The position numbers and the translations under genes are program-made. The notes below the pieces were generated by a model, which ran no database searches, was not told the origin of the DNA, and saw nothing but the letters and a program-made list of their open reading frames with translations. From Streptomyces justiciae (GTDB lineage Bacteria > Actinomycetota > Actinomycetes > Streptomycetales > Streptomycetaceae), in contig NZ_JADDXU010000021.1 of NCBI RefSeq assembly GCF_015163075.1, forward strand, positions 87,785 through 151,784: a stretch of 64,000 bases of DNA, written 5' to 3'. Positions 9,201 to 15,660 of the stretch are shown piece after piece (position 1 is the first letter of the stretch; every line of letters begins with the position of its first letter).

Positions 9201-9386
9201 GGCGTTCTGGGCGAGCTCGACGACGAGCCGGTCCCGGTAGCCGCCGAGGACGAGATCCTCCTCGGCGTTCGCGTCCTCGCGGAACCGGGCGGGGCTGGTG
9301 GCCCAGGCGTCGAGCACGCCCCGCCTGAGACGGGCGGTCCCGAACGGGTCGGCTCCCTCGGCTGCGGGCCGCACGAACTTGCTCAC
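6258..9386 (-). CDS. Sacsin/Hsp90-type ATPase domain protein
   Basis: A 1042-residue cytoplasmic protein with an N-terminal GHKL ATPase domain of the sacsin type. The N box is ELAQNAADAAARAG (residues 57-70), the first glycine box NTGAPLD (88-94) and the second GRFGVGFAAVLAVTD (120-134). The remaining 800 or so residues are acidic and leucine-rich and match no domain I can name with certainty. Related proteins in actinobacteria are annotated as chaperone-like ATPases without known substrates. It stands alone: the gene downstream is the A1 paralog across a 235-base gap, and a terminator separates it from the TetR gene upstream. Confidence 0.85.
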   Translation of the reverse strand: MSKFVRPAAEGADPFGTARLRRGVLDAWATSPARFREDANAEEDLVLGGYRDRLVVELAQNAADAAARAGVPGRLRLTLRDGVLVAANTGAPLDAAGVESLSTLRASAKRDTASGAPSVGRFGVGFAAVLAVTDEPAVVGRHGGVRWSLAEARDHAAETARHSPGLGDEIRRRDGHVPLLRLPFAAEGTAPDTYDTAVILPLRDTAAADLAERLLRAVDDALLLALPGLEEVVIEAGADVRTLRRRTDGAFVVVEDTRDGETGATTWRVVSGHGPLTADLLADRPVEERLRPHWSVTWAVPVDADGAPVRPRTNPVVHAPTPSDEPLGVPALLIASFPLDPTRRHAAPGPLTDFLVQRAADAYTELLAAWRPVTSGIIDLVPGPLGKGELDGALRHAILERLPRTAFLPPALEPTDELPEALRPREAEVVEGAGAETVQVLAEVLPTLLPAGLERRVELRTLGVARVPLTDAVDRLAGLEKEPGWWRRLYDSLAGVDPDRLSGLPVPLADGRTTIGPRQVLLPTSEGASVEPETLARLGLKVAHPDGAHPLLEKLGALPASPRAVLTTPQVRAAVAASLDDEGGLDWEQDTLDADELADTVLALVRDAGLEPGDEPWLGALALPDEDGEPAPAGELVFPGSPFHQVMREGELATVDAELAERWGEQPLAACGVLATFALIRATDVVLDPDELEPRDGDFAEPDDAGLLDAVDVWSEDVLDRFPDSPVPPVATELVAVRDLELVDEERWPQALALLAQPPLRDALTQQVRVLLPDGTHEVVRPYTAWWLRGHPVLDGRRPAGLLAAGGDPLLRGLYDEADATGFDDEQVLRALGVRTSVAALLDEPGGAAELLDRLADPEREVSGAQLHALYGALADLDPEQVTLPDELRAVVDGHVEVVDAADAVVVDSPDLLPFTDGVPLLPVRPARAAELAELFQVRRLSESVTGSVDSEGTEHDVPESVRVLLGARTPSSYVEHEELVVDGVEIDWRLTGDGVLHAATLEGVAAGLAWAAGQWPRRFEVAALLEDPSRTEELARDRWFD

Positions 9387-9438
9387 GATGACTCTCCTCG
9401 TCTGCGTGCGACGAAGGTACCGCGAGTTGGTCTTGGGG

Positions 9439-9462
9439 CCCTGACGGGATCTCCCGTCAGGG
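9439..9462 (-). terminator. Terminator of the TetR gene
   Basis: A perfect 11-base inverted repeat (CCCTGACGGGA and TCCCGTCAGGG) separated by two bases lies 53 bases past the TetR stop and upstream of the ATPase gene start. On position it most likely ends TetR transcription. Confidence 0.75.
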
Positions 9463-9514
9463 GGATCGGCGCGAGGTCAGCGGGTGGCGGACTCGGCGGA
9501 GGGAGGCGGCGGAC

Positions 9515-10123
9515 TCAGCGAGGGTGGCGCAGCCCCGCGACGAGAAGCCCGACCATCCGGCGCGCGTCGTAGCGGGGGTCGGTGTCCGCGCCGATGCACA
9601 GGTTGCCGACGCCGCGCATGAGCTCGTAGGCCGTCAGGTCGGAGTCGATCTCGTCGGCGGTGGACGCGGCGTCGAGGAGCTCGGCGCAGACGGGGACGAG
9701 CCGGTCGAGGAAGTAGGTGTGCAGGGCCTCGAAGTCGGCGTTGCCGGACTGGAGGACGGCGGCGAGGCCGTGCTTGGTGACGAGGAAGTCGACGAAGAGG
9801 TCGATCCACTGGACCAGAGCGTCGTACGGCGTCGGCCCCGCCGCCAGCAGGGCGGGCCCCGCCTCCACGCAGGCCTCGATCTGATGCCGGTAGACAGCGA
9901 TGACGAGGTCCGCGCGGGTCGGGAAGTGCCGGTAGATGGTGCCGAGCCCGACCCCGGCCTCGGCGGCGATGTCCCGGACCGGCGCGTCGACGCCCTTGGC
10001 GACGAAGACGGCGGCAGCGGCGTCGAGCAGCGTCTCCTGGTTGCGCCGGGCGTCCTTGCGCCGGGGCGGGGCGGAGGGCCGGGTGGCGGGGTCGCGGTCG
10101 TTCACGGGCTCACGGTACGGCAT
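9515..10123 (-). CDS. TetR family regulator of the adjacent aldo-keto reductase
   Basis: A 202-residue repressor with an N-terminal TetR helix-turn-helix (LLDAAAAVFVAKGVDAPVRDIAAEAGVGLGTIYRHF split over residues 32-67) and a ligand-binding C-terminal domain. I chose ATG 10123; a GTG at 10105 is an alternative giving a protein six residues shorter. It diverges from the aldo-keto reductase gene, and the 96-base gap between them holds two matching palindromes. It therefore probably represses both itself and the reductase and releases DNA on binding a small molecule. Confidence 0.9.
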   Translation of the reverse strand: MPYREPVNDRDPATRPSAPPRRKDARRNQETLLDAAAAVFVAKGVDAPVRDIAAEAGVGLGTIYRHFPTRADLVIAVYRHQIEACVEAGPALLAAGPTPYDALVQWIDLFVDFLVTKHGLAAVLQSGNADFEALHTYFLDRLVPVCAELLDAASTADEIDSDLTAYELMRGVGNLCIGADTDPRYDARRMVGLLVAGLRHPR

Positions 10124-10146
10124 GACGCGGCACCCACATGCAGAAA

Positions 10147-10161
10147 CGGAACATGGTTCCG
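10147..10161. promoter_or_regulatory. TetR operator 1 (CGGAAC-N3-GTTCCG)
   Basis: A perfect 15-base palindrome CGGAACATGGTTCCG in the TetR/reductase intergenic region. A second copy with the same arms sits 36 bases away, centre to centre. Confidence 0.8.
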
Positions 10162-10182
10162 TATCGTCTTGCACGGCAGATC

Positions 10183-10197
10183 CGGAACACAGTTCCG
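10183..10197. promoter_or_regulatory. TetR operator 2 (CGGAAC-N3-GTTCCG)
   Basis: The second palindrome, CGGAACACAGTTCCG, 22 bases before the reductase start codon. Identical 6-base arms and a 3-base spacer in both copies point to one dimeric regulator, most likely the TetR protein encoded next door. Confidence 0.8.
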
Positions 10198-10219
10198 CTT
10201 TTCCAGCTGAGGAGTGACC

Positions 10220-11242
10220 ATGCAGTACCGCACCCTGGGCCGCACCGGCGTACAGGTCAGCGCGCTGGCGCTCGGCGCCATGAACTTCGGTGCGATCGGA
10301 CGCACCACGCAGGACGAGGCCACCGCCCTGGTCGACCGGGCGCTGGAGGCGGGGGTGAACCTGATCGACACCGCGGACTGGTACGGCGCCGGCGAGTCGG
10401 AGGAGATGGTCGGCAAGGCGATCGCGGGCCGCCGCGAGGACGTCGTACTGGCCACGAAGGCGGCCATGCCGATGGCGGAGGACAAGCCCAACCACCGCGG
10501 CACCTCCCGCCGCTGGCTGACGAAGGCCCTGGACGACAGCCTGCGCCGGCTGGGCGTGGACCACGTCGACCTCTACCAGATCCACCGCTGGGACCCGGAG
10601 ACGAGCGACGAGGAGACGCTGGCGGCCCTGACCGACCTCCAACGCGCGGGAAAGATCCGCTACTTCGGCTCGTCGACGTTCCCGGCGTACCGGATGGTGC
10701 AGGCGCAGTGGACGTCCCGCGAGCTCCACCTCGCCCGCTACGTCACCGAGCAGCCCAGCTACTCGATCCTCCAGCGGGGCATCGAGGCGGACGTCCTGCC
10801 GGTGTCGGAGGAGTACGGGCTGGGGGTGCTGGCGTGGAGCCCGCTGGCGTCGGGATGGCTGACGGGAGCGGTCCGGGAAGGCCGTGAGGTGACGACCAAC
10901 CGCTCGGCGTTCATGCCGGACCGCTTCGACCTGAGCCTGCCGTACAACCGGGCGAGGCTGGACGCGGTGGAGAAACTGACGAAGCTCGCGGAGGAGTCGG
11001 ATCTGACCCTGATCCAGCTGGCGCTGGGCTTCGTGACGGCGCACAGGGCGGTGACGAGCGCGCTCATCGGCCCACGCACGCCGGAACACCTGGAGTCACA
11101 GCTGGCGGCGGCGGAAACGGTGCTGCCGACCGCCGTACTGGACGAGATCGACAAGATCGTGGCCCCCGGCACGGACCTGGCCCCCCACGAGAAGTTCAAC
11201 ACCCCGCCGGCGCTGCTGGACCCGACCCTGCGCCGCCGCTGA
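10220..11242 (+). CDS. Aldo/keto reductase
   Basis: A 340-residue NADPH-dependent oxidoreductase with a TIM-barrel fold. The family motifs are present: LIDTADWYGAGESEE (active-site Asp and Tyr), VVLATKAAM (active-site Lys) and DLYQIHRWD (His). The C-terminal SALIGPRTPEHL is the coenzyme-binding signature. ATG 10220 is preferred over GTG 10214 because the GAGGA ribosome site lies six bases upstream. It is probably induced through the divergent TetR regulator. The natural substrate is unknown. Confidence 0.92.
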   Translation: MQYRTLGRTGVQVSALALGAMNFGAIGRTTQDEATALVDRALEAGVNLIDTADWYGAGESEEMVGKAIAGRREDVVLATKAAMPMAEDKPNHRGTSRRWLTKALDDSLRRLGVDHVDLYQIHRWDPETSDEETLAALTDLQRAGKIRYFGSSTFPAYRMVQAQWTSRELHLARYVTEQPSYSILQRGIEADVLPVSEEYGLGVLAWSPLASGWLTGAVREGREVTTNRSAFMPDRFDLSLPYNRARLDAVEKLTKLAEESDLTLIQLALGFVTAHRAVTSALIGPRTPEHLESQLAAAETVLPTAVLDEIDKIVAPGTDLAPHEKFNTPPALLDPTLRRR

Positions 11243-11250
11243 GTGACACC

Positions 11251-11658
11251 GTGTGGGAGGGCGGCACGGCACCGCAGGCCACGCCGCCGTACGTGATCCT
11301 GGAGGAGTATCTGGGGAGGTTCGGCCGGCCCGGCCTGTGGTCCGAGCTGGAGTGGCTGGAGGCGGCACCGCTGCCCGAGGCGATCAGACGGCTGGCCGGG
11401 TGCTGCTTCCACCAGGACTACGACCCCGACTCCTGCGACCCCCGGCAGGCTGTCGAGTCCTACCGCGACGAAGACCCGCCGGAGGCGGTGGCGGCACTGC
11501 GCACGGCGGTCACGGAACTGCTCGCCACCAACCCCTCGGAACGCGACCTGACCCGCCTCTGGCTCGGCCAGGCCGGGGCGGCGTACGACCCACGTGACGA
11601 AGGGATCGCGCTGTCAGGGTGGTTCGCGACGGTCCTGGAGGTGCTGGGCTCGGATTGA
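11251..11658 (+). CDS. CdiI_2-like contact-dependent inhibition immunity protein
   Basis: A 135-residue acidic protein with the pattern of the CdiI_2 immunity family: CCFHQDYDP near residue 50, a run resembling PEAVAALRTAVTELLA, and a C-terminal GIALSGWFATVLEVL helix. Such proteins neutralise a cognate toxin domain. It starts with GTG eight bases after the reductase stop. No toxin gene (for example a large polymorphic toxin with an RHS or WXG100 N-terminus) is nearby, so it may be an orphan immunity gene or have been recruited for another role. Confidence 0.65.
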   Translation: MWEGGTAPQATPPYVILEEYLGRFGRPGLWSELEWLEAAPLPEAIRRLAGCCFHQDYDPDSCDPRQAVESYRDEDPPEAVAALRTAVTELLATNPSERDLTRLWLGQAGAAYDPRDEGIALSGWFATVLEVLGSD

Positions 11659-11767
11659 TCGCGGACGTCGTCGTTTCGTCATGCGGAACCCATATGGCGA
11701 TCAAGCACTCTGCATGTAACGACAAAGTCGGCAAATTCGGCGTAGGGCCCTACAACCCGCTCTCCGG

Positions 11768-11808
11768 GCCACGGATCTGATCCCGTGAGTCAACAGACTC
11801 CTAGATCA
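11768..11808 (+). promoter_or_regulatory. Conserved palindromic promoter block of paralog B
   Basis: The second copy of the 41-base block, with the identical core GAGTC-AACA-GACTC at 11787-11800. It lies 22 bases before the start codon at 11831, nearer than the 75 bases in the other copy, and is followed by the shared CTGGGGAACGCAC start context. A site this close may overlap the -10 region or transcription start. Confidence 0.7.
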
Positions 11809-11830
11809 ACTCTCCCCCTGGGGAACGCAC

Positions 11831-12676
11831 ATGCGCATCAGAGCCACCGTGGCCGCCGTCTCCGCCGTCACCGGCGCCCTGGCCCTCACCTGCCTCGCCG
11901 TCCCGGCCGCCCAGGCCGCCGACTCCGGCACCCCCTACACGCTGGACGTCAGCTTCTCCAACTTCAAGATCGCCTCGTCGATCAAGGTCGGCACCTCCGC
12001 CGTCGTCAGCGCGAAGGTCAGCTACACGCTGACCCACGGCTCGGACGTCGACCCCACCGCGTCGGACTTCTACACCGACCCGTTCCTCTACCGGGGCACG
12101 TTCGGCGCCGACAGCACCCCCGAGCTCTACGGCGACAACCCGGCCACCTGCACGGTCACCTCGGCCACCACCGCCACCTGCACCGGCACCGTCGACATCC
12201 ACCCCGCCGACGGCGACCTCAGCAACGCGAACGCCGGTACCTGGAAGGGCGCCGCCGAGGCCGTCGACTTCAACGGCCAGGACCCGAACAGCAGCAACCT
12301 CGACCTCAGCAAGGTCGGCTACAAGGACCAGGGCGACCTCGCCACCACCAAGGTGCTGCGCCTCGGCAAGCTCACCGCCAACGCCTCCCCTGAGCCGGTC
12401 CGCAAGGGCAGGACCATCACGGTCACCGGCAAGCTGTCCCGCGCCAACTGGGACACCGGCAGCTACTCCGGCTACTCCGGCCAGTACGTGAAGCTCCAGT
12501 ACCGCAAGGCCGGCACCACCACGTACACGACGGTCAAGACCATCAAGTCCAGCTCCACCGGCGGCCTCAGCACCACGGTCACCGCGTCGGCCGACGGCTA
12601 CTACCGCTACAGCTTCGCGGGCAGCGCGACGACGTCGGCGGTGAACGCCACAGGCGACTACATCGACGTTCAGTAA
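11831..12676 (+). CDS. Secreted beta-sandwich paralog B
   Basis: A 281-residue exported protein, third member of the family at 4354 and 5243. It has a signal peptide (MRIRATVAAVSAVTGALALT, cleavage after AQA), a family-like N-terminal region with a CTVTSATTATC cysteine pair, and the shared C-terminal domain (LTANASPEPVRKGRTITV to GDYIDVQ). It is on the opposite strand and 6 kb from the tandem pair, with the same promoter palindrome. Function is unknown; secretion and the beta-rich tail suggest a cell-surface or matrix role, which is inference. Confidence 0.85.
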   Translation: MRIRATVAAVSAVTGALALTCLAVPAAQAADSGTPYTLDVSFSNFKIASSIKVGTSAVVSAKVSYTLTHGSDVDPTASDFYTDPFLYRGTFGADSTPELYGDNPATCTVTSATTATCTGTVDIHPADGDLSNANAGTWKGAAEAVDFNGQDPNSSNLDLSKVGYKDQGDLATTKVLRLGKLTANASPEPVRKGRTITVTGKLSRANWDTGSYSGYSGQYVKLQYRKAGTTTYTTVKTIKSSSTGGLSTTVTASADGYYRYSFAGSATTSAVNATGDYIDVQ

Positions 12677-12678
12677 GA

Positions 12679-12731
12679 CGCCCTAGGGGCGCGGGGAACT
12701 GCGCGACCAGCCACAACGGACCCGCAGCCAC
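12679..12731. repeat. Dispersed intergenic repeat, copy 1
   Basis: Begins CGCCCTAGGGGCGCGGGGAA, continues with CTGCGCGACCAGCCAC and ends with a CCCGCAGCC tail. It starts two bases after the paralog B stop codon. The same unit recurs at 21722, 52375 and, in a longer form, 58613. Confidence 0.85.
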
Positions 12732-12759
12732 CCCACAAGCCCCCGGCTCAAGCCAAGCG

Positions 12760-15159
12760 CTAAGCGGGAACGCGGCGGTCGACCCATTTCCATGTGACTT
12801 CCAGGGCGGCCGCCGCCACCACCGAGATGCCCACCGCTATCCACGGCATCGTCAGTCCGACCAGCTTCAGCGCGAAGAAGTCCTGGAGCCACGGGACGGC
12901 CAGGACCAGCAGGAACCCCGCGCCCATCGACGCCACCAGCACCACCCGCCACCACGTGTACGGCCGGGCGATGATGGCCAGCACCCACATCGAGATCAGG
13001 AACAGGGTGAGGGTCGCGACGCTCGTCTCCGCGTCCAACGAGCCTTCACCTGTGTAGTAGTGACGGGCGATCAGGTAGGTCACGAAGGTCGCCACCCCGG
13101 CCACCAGCCCGCCCGGGATCGAGTACCGCATCACCCGCCGTACGAAGTGCGGCTTCGCCCGCTCCTTGTTGGGCGCCAGGGCCAGGAAGAACGCCGGTAC
13201 GCCGATCGTCAGCGTCGACAGCAGGGTCAAGTGGCGGGGCAGGAACGGGTATTCCACCTGCCAGCACACCACCAGCACCGCCAGCAGCACCGAGTACACC
13301 GTCTTCACCAGGAACAGCGTCGCCACCCGCGTGATGTTCCCGATGACCCGGCGCCCCTCCGCCACCACGTCCGGCAGCGTGGCGAAGCTGTTGTTCAGCA
13401 ACACGATCTGGGCGACCGCGCGCGTGGCCTCCGACCCCGAGCCCATCGAGACGCCGATGTCCGCGTCCTTGAGCGCCAGTACGTCGTTCACACCGTCGCC
13501 GGTCATCGCGACCGTGTGCCCGTGGGACTGCAACGCCCCCACCATGTCCCGCTTCTGCTGCGGGGTGACCCGCCCGAACACCGTGCCCTCGTCGAGCGCG
13601 TCCGCCATCCCGTCCTTGTCGGAGGGGAGCGTACGGGCGTCGACCGTCGTGCCCTCCAGGCCCAGCTTCCCGGCCACCGCGCCCACCGACACCGCGTTGT
13701 CACCGGAGATGACCTTGGCGCGGACGTCCTGCTCGGCGAAGTAGCGCAGGGTGTCGGCCGCGTCGGGCCGCAGCCGCTGCTCCAGTACGACGAGAGCGGC
13801 GGCGGAGGCACCGCGCGCGACCTCCGGATCGTCGAGGTCACCGGTCACCCGGGCCAGCAACAACACCCGCAGGCCCTGCTCGTTGAGGCGTTCCGTCTCG
13901 GCCAGCGCCGGGTCGTCGGCGCCCAGCAGCACGTCCGGCGCGCCAAGGAGCCAGGTGCTCGCCTCCCCGTTGCCCTCGCTGAAACTCGCGCCGCTGTACT
14001 TGCGGGCGGAGGAAAAGGGGAGCGACTCGGTGCAGCGCCAGTCCTCGGCGTCCGGGTAGGCGTCGATGATGGCCTGCAACGAGGCGTTCGGGCGCGGGTC
14101 GGACTCACCGAGGGCGCCGAGCACCTTGCGGACGTACGTCTCGTCGCTGCCGTTGAGGGCGCGCAGCTCGGTGACGTCCATACCGCCCTCGGTCAGCGTG
14201 CCCGTCTTGTCGAGGCAGACGGTGTCGATGCGGGCGAGGCCCTCGATGGCCGGCAGCTCCTGGACGAGGCACTGTTTTCGGCCAAGTCGGATCACGCCGA
14301 TCGCGAAGGCGACGGAGGTCAGCAGGACCAGTCCCTCCGGGACCATCGGGACGATGCCGCCGACCGTGCGGGCGATGGACTCCTTCAAGTCGTGGCTCTT
14401 GACGACCAGTTGCGTGATCACCAGGCCGATCGCCGCCGGGATCATCATCCAGGTCACGTACTTGAGGATCGTGGAGATACCGGTCCGCAGCTCTGAGTGG
14501 ACCAGCGTGAAGCGGGAGGCCTCCTCGGCGAGTTGGGCGGCGTACGCCTCGCGCCCCACCTTGGTGGCCTGGAACGCGCCCCCGCCCGCGACCACGAAAC
14601 TCCCGGACATGATCGGGTCGCCGGGCTGTTTGACGACCGGGTCGGCCTCGCCGGTGAGCAGCGACTCGTCGATCTCCAGGCCGTCCGCCTCGACGCACAC
14701 CCCGTCGACGACGGCCTTGTCGCCGGGCCCGATCTCGATCAGGTCGTCGAGGACGATCTCCGACGTACTGACCTCGAGCGCCTCGCCGTCCCGCCGTACC
14801 GTCGGCTTCGCCTCGCCGATCACCGCGAGGGAGTCGAGGGTCTTCTTCGCCCGCCACTCCTGGATGATGCCGATGCCGGTGTTGGCGATGATCACGTATC
14901 CGAACAGGCTGTCCTGGAACGGCGCGACGAACAGCATGATCAGCCAGAGCACGCCGATGATCGCGTTGAACCGGGTGAAGACGTTCGCGCGGACGATCTC
15001 GCCGAGCGACCGGCTGCTGCGCACCGGTACGTCGTTGACCGCCCCCCGCGCCACCCGCTCGGCGACCTCGGCGGTGCTCAGCCCGCCGTTCGCCACGGGG
15101 ACGGGCATGGGTACGGGATGCACAGGATCGAGTTCGGCGCCCGCGTCGATGTGCGTCAT
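12760..15159 (-). CDS. CtpE-like P-type cation ATPase
   Basis: A 799-residue membrane pump. It carries the actuator motif LLTGEADP (168-175), the phosphorylation site DKTGTLTEGG (Asp317) and the hinge MTGDGVNDVLALKDADIG. The fourth-helix sequence MVPEGLVLLTS (272-282) and the length resemble mycobacterial CtpE, which has been linked to calcium uptake; the ion is therefore likely Ca2+ but not proven here. There is no N-terminal CxxC metal-binding domain, which argues against copper. About ten membrane segments are visible. It stands upstream of nothing obvious in an operon. Confidence 0.9.
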   Translation of the reverse strand: MTHIDAGAELDPVHPVPMPVPVANGGLSTAEVAERVARGAVNDVPVRSSRSLGEIVRANVFTRFNAIIGVLWLIMLFVAPFQDSLFGYVIIANTGIGIIQEWRAKKTLDSLAVIGEAKPTVRRDGEALEVSTSEIVLDDLIEIGPGDKAVVDGVCVEADGLEIDESLLTGEADPVVKQPGDPIMSGSFVVAGGGAFQATKVGREAYAAQLAEEASRFTLVHSELRTGISTILKYVTWMMIPAAIGLVITQLVVKSHDLKESIARTVGGIVPMVPEGLVLLTSVAFAIGVIRLGRKQCLVQELPAIEGLARIDTVCLDKTGTLTEGGMDVTELRALNGSDETYVRKVLGALGESDPRPNASLQAIIDAYPDAEDWRCTESLPFSSARKYSGASFSEGNGEASTWLLGAPDVLLGADDPALAETERLNEQGLRVLLLARVTGDLDDPEVARGASAAALVVLEQRLRPDAADTLRYFAEQDVRAKVISGDNAVSVGAVAGKLGLEGTTVDARTLPSDKDGMADALDEGTVFGRVTPQQKRDMVGALQSHGHTVAMTGDGVNDVLALKDADIGVSMGSGSEATRAVAQIVLLNNSFATLPDVVAEGRRVIGNITRVATLFLVKTVYSVLLAVLVVCWQVEYPFLPRHLTLLSTLTIGVPAFFLALAPNKERAKPHFVRRVMRYSIPGGLVAGVATFVTYLIARHYYTGEGSLDAETSVATLTLFLISMWVLAIIARPYTWWRVVLVASMGAGFLLVLAVPWLQDFFALKLVGLTMPWIAVGISVVAAAALEVTWKWVDRRVPA

Positions 15160-15266
15160 GCATTCGACGGTACGTGCGGTTTTGCGGCTTCACCCGCCGA
15201 GTGGGCGGAAGTTCCGACCTGGGGAGGAGAGGCGGCCGGGCCGAGTGGTGCCCAGGTAGTACGGGC

Positions 15267-15527
15267 CTACTCGGCTTCCCGTAGGGCCTCGGCCCGCTTG
15301 ATGGCCGCGTCGCGGCGGCGGACGTAGTAGATGCCGATCAGGCCGAGCCCCGCGCCGGCCAGGCAGGTCCACACCCACCAGGCGTGTCCGCGGTCGTCGA
15401 ACCAGCCGTAGAAGGGGAGCTGGACGACGAAGAGGACGAACCAGAGGATCGTGCCGCCGATGATGGTCGGCACGATGGGGCCCTCCAGGGGCTCCGGTGC
15501 CTCGTGCTGAGGGGTCCACTTCGCCAT
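15267..15527 (-). CDS. DUF2530 small membrane protein
   Basis: An 86-residue protein with two membrane segments (TIIGGTILWFVLFVVQLPF and WWVWTCLAGAGLGLIGIYYV) and a charged C-terminus (RRRDAAIKRAEALREAE). It resembles the actinobacterial DUF2530 family, of unknown function. ATG 15527 is chosen; a GTG two codons upstream is possible. It diverges from the purine permease gene. Confidence 0.85.
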   Translation of the reverse strand: MAKWTPQHEAPEPLEGPIVPTIIGGTILWFVLFVVQLPFYGWFDDRGHAWWVWTCLAGAGLGLIGIYYVRRRDAAIKRAEALREAE

Positions 15528-15625
15528 GGGCACAGCTTACGAGGCGGTTCGCGATGATCCGTCGACGATCAGTTCTACGCGCGGAGATAGCTAACTCCGG
15601 GTTTATATGTTCATACTGAAACTGT

Positions 15626-15660
15626 TTGACTCTGTCCACTTCTGCTCGTAGGAACATCCA
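15626..15660 (+). promoter_or_regulatory. Putative promoter giving a leaderless permease mRNA
   Basis: TTGACT at 15626-15631 and TAGGAA at 15649-15654 are separated by 17 bases, matching -35 and -10 consensus in this genus. The ATG begins seven bases after the -10 element, so transcription should start at or next to the first codon. A weak AGGAAC could alternatively serve as a ribosome site from a more distal promoter. Confidence 0.55.

Noticed and set aside
6393..9572. A 1059-codon open frame on the plus strand opposite the sacsin-type ATPase
   Set aside because: It has a low-complexity composition (Gly, Val, Arg, Gln) and no motifs, while the minus-strand frame has clear GHKL boxes.
9515..11089. 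A 524-codon minus-strand frame extending the TetR gene
   Set aside because: The N-terminal extension lies over the aldo-keto reductase gene and the operators; only the last 202 codons look like TetR.
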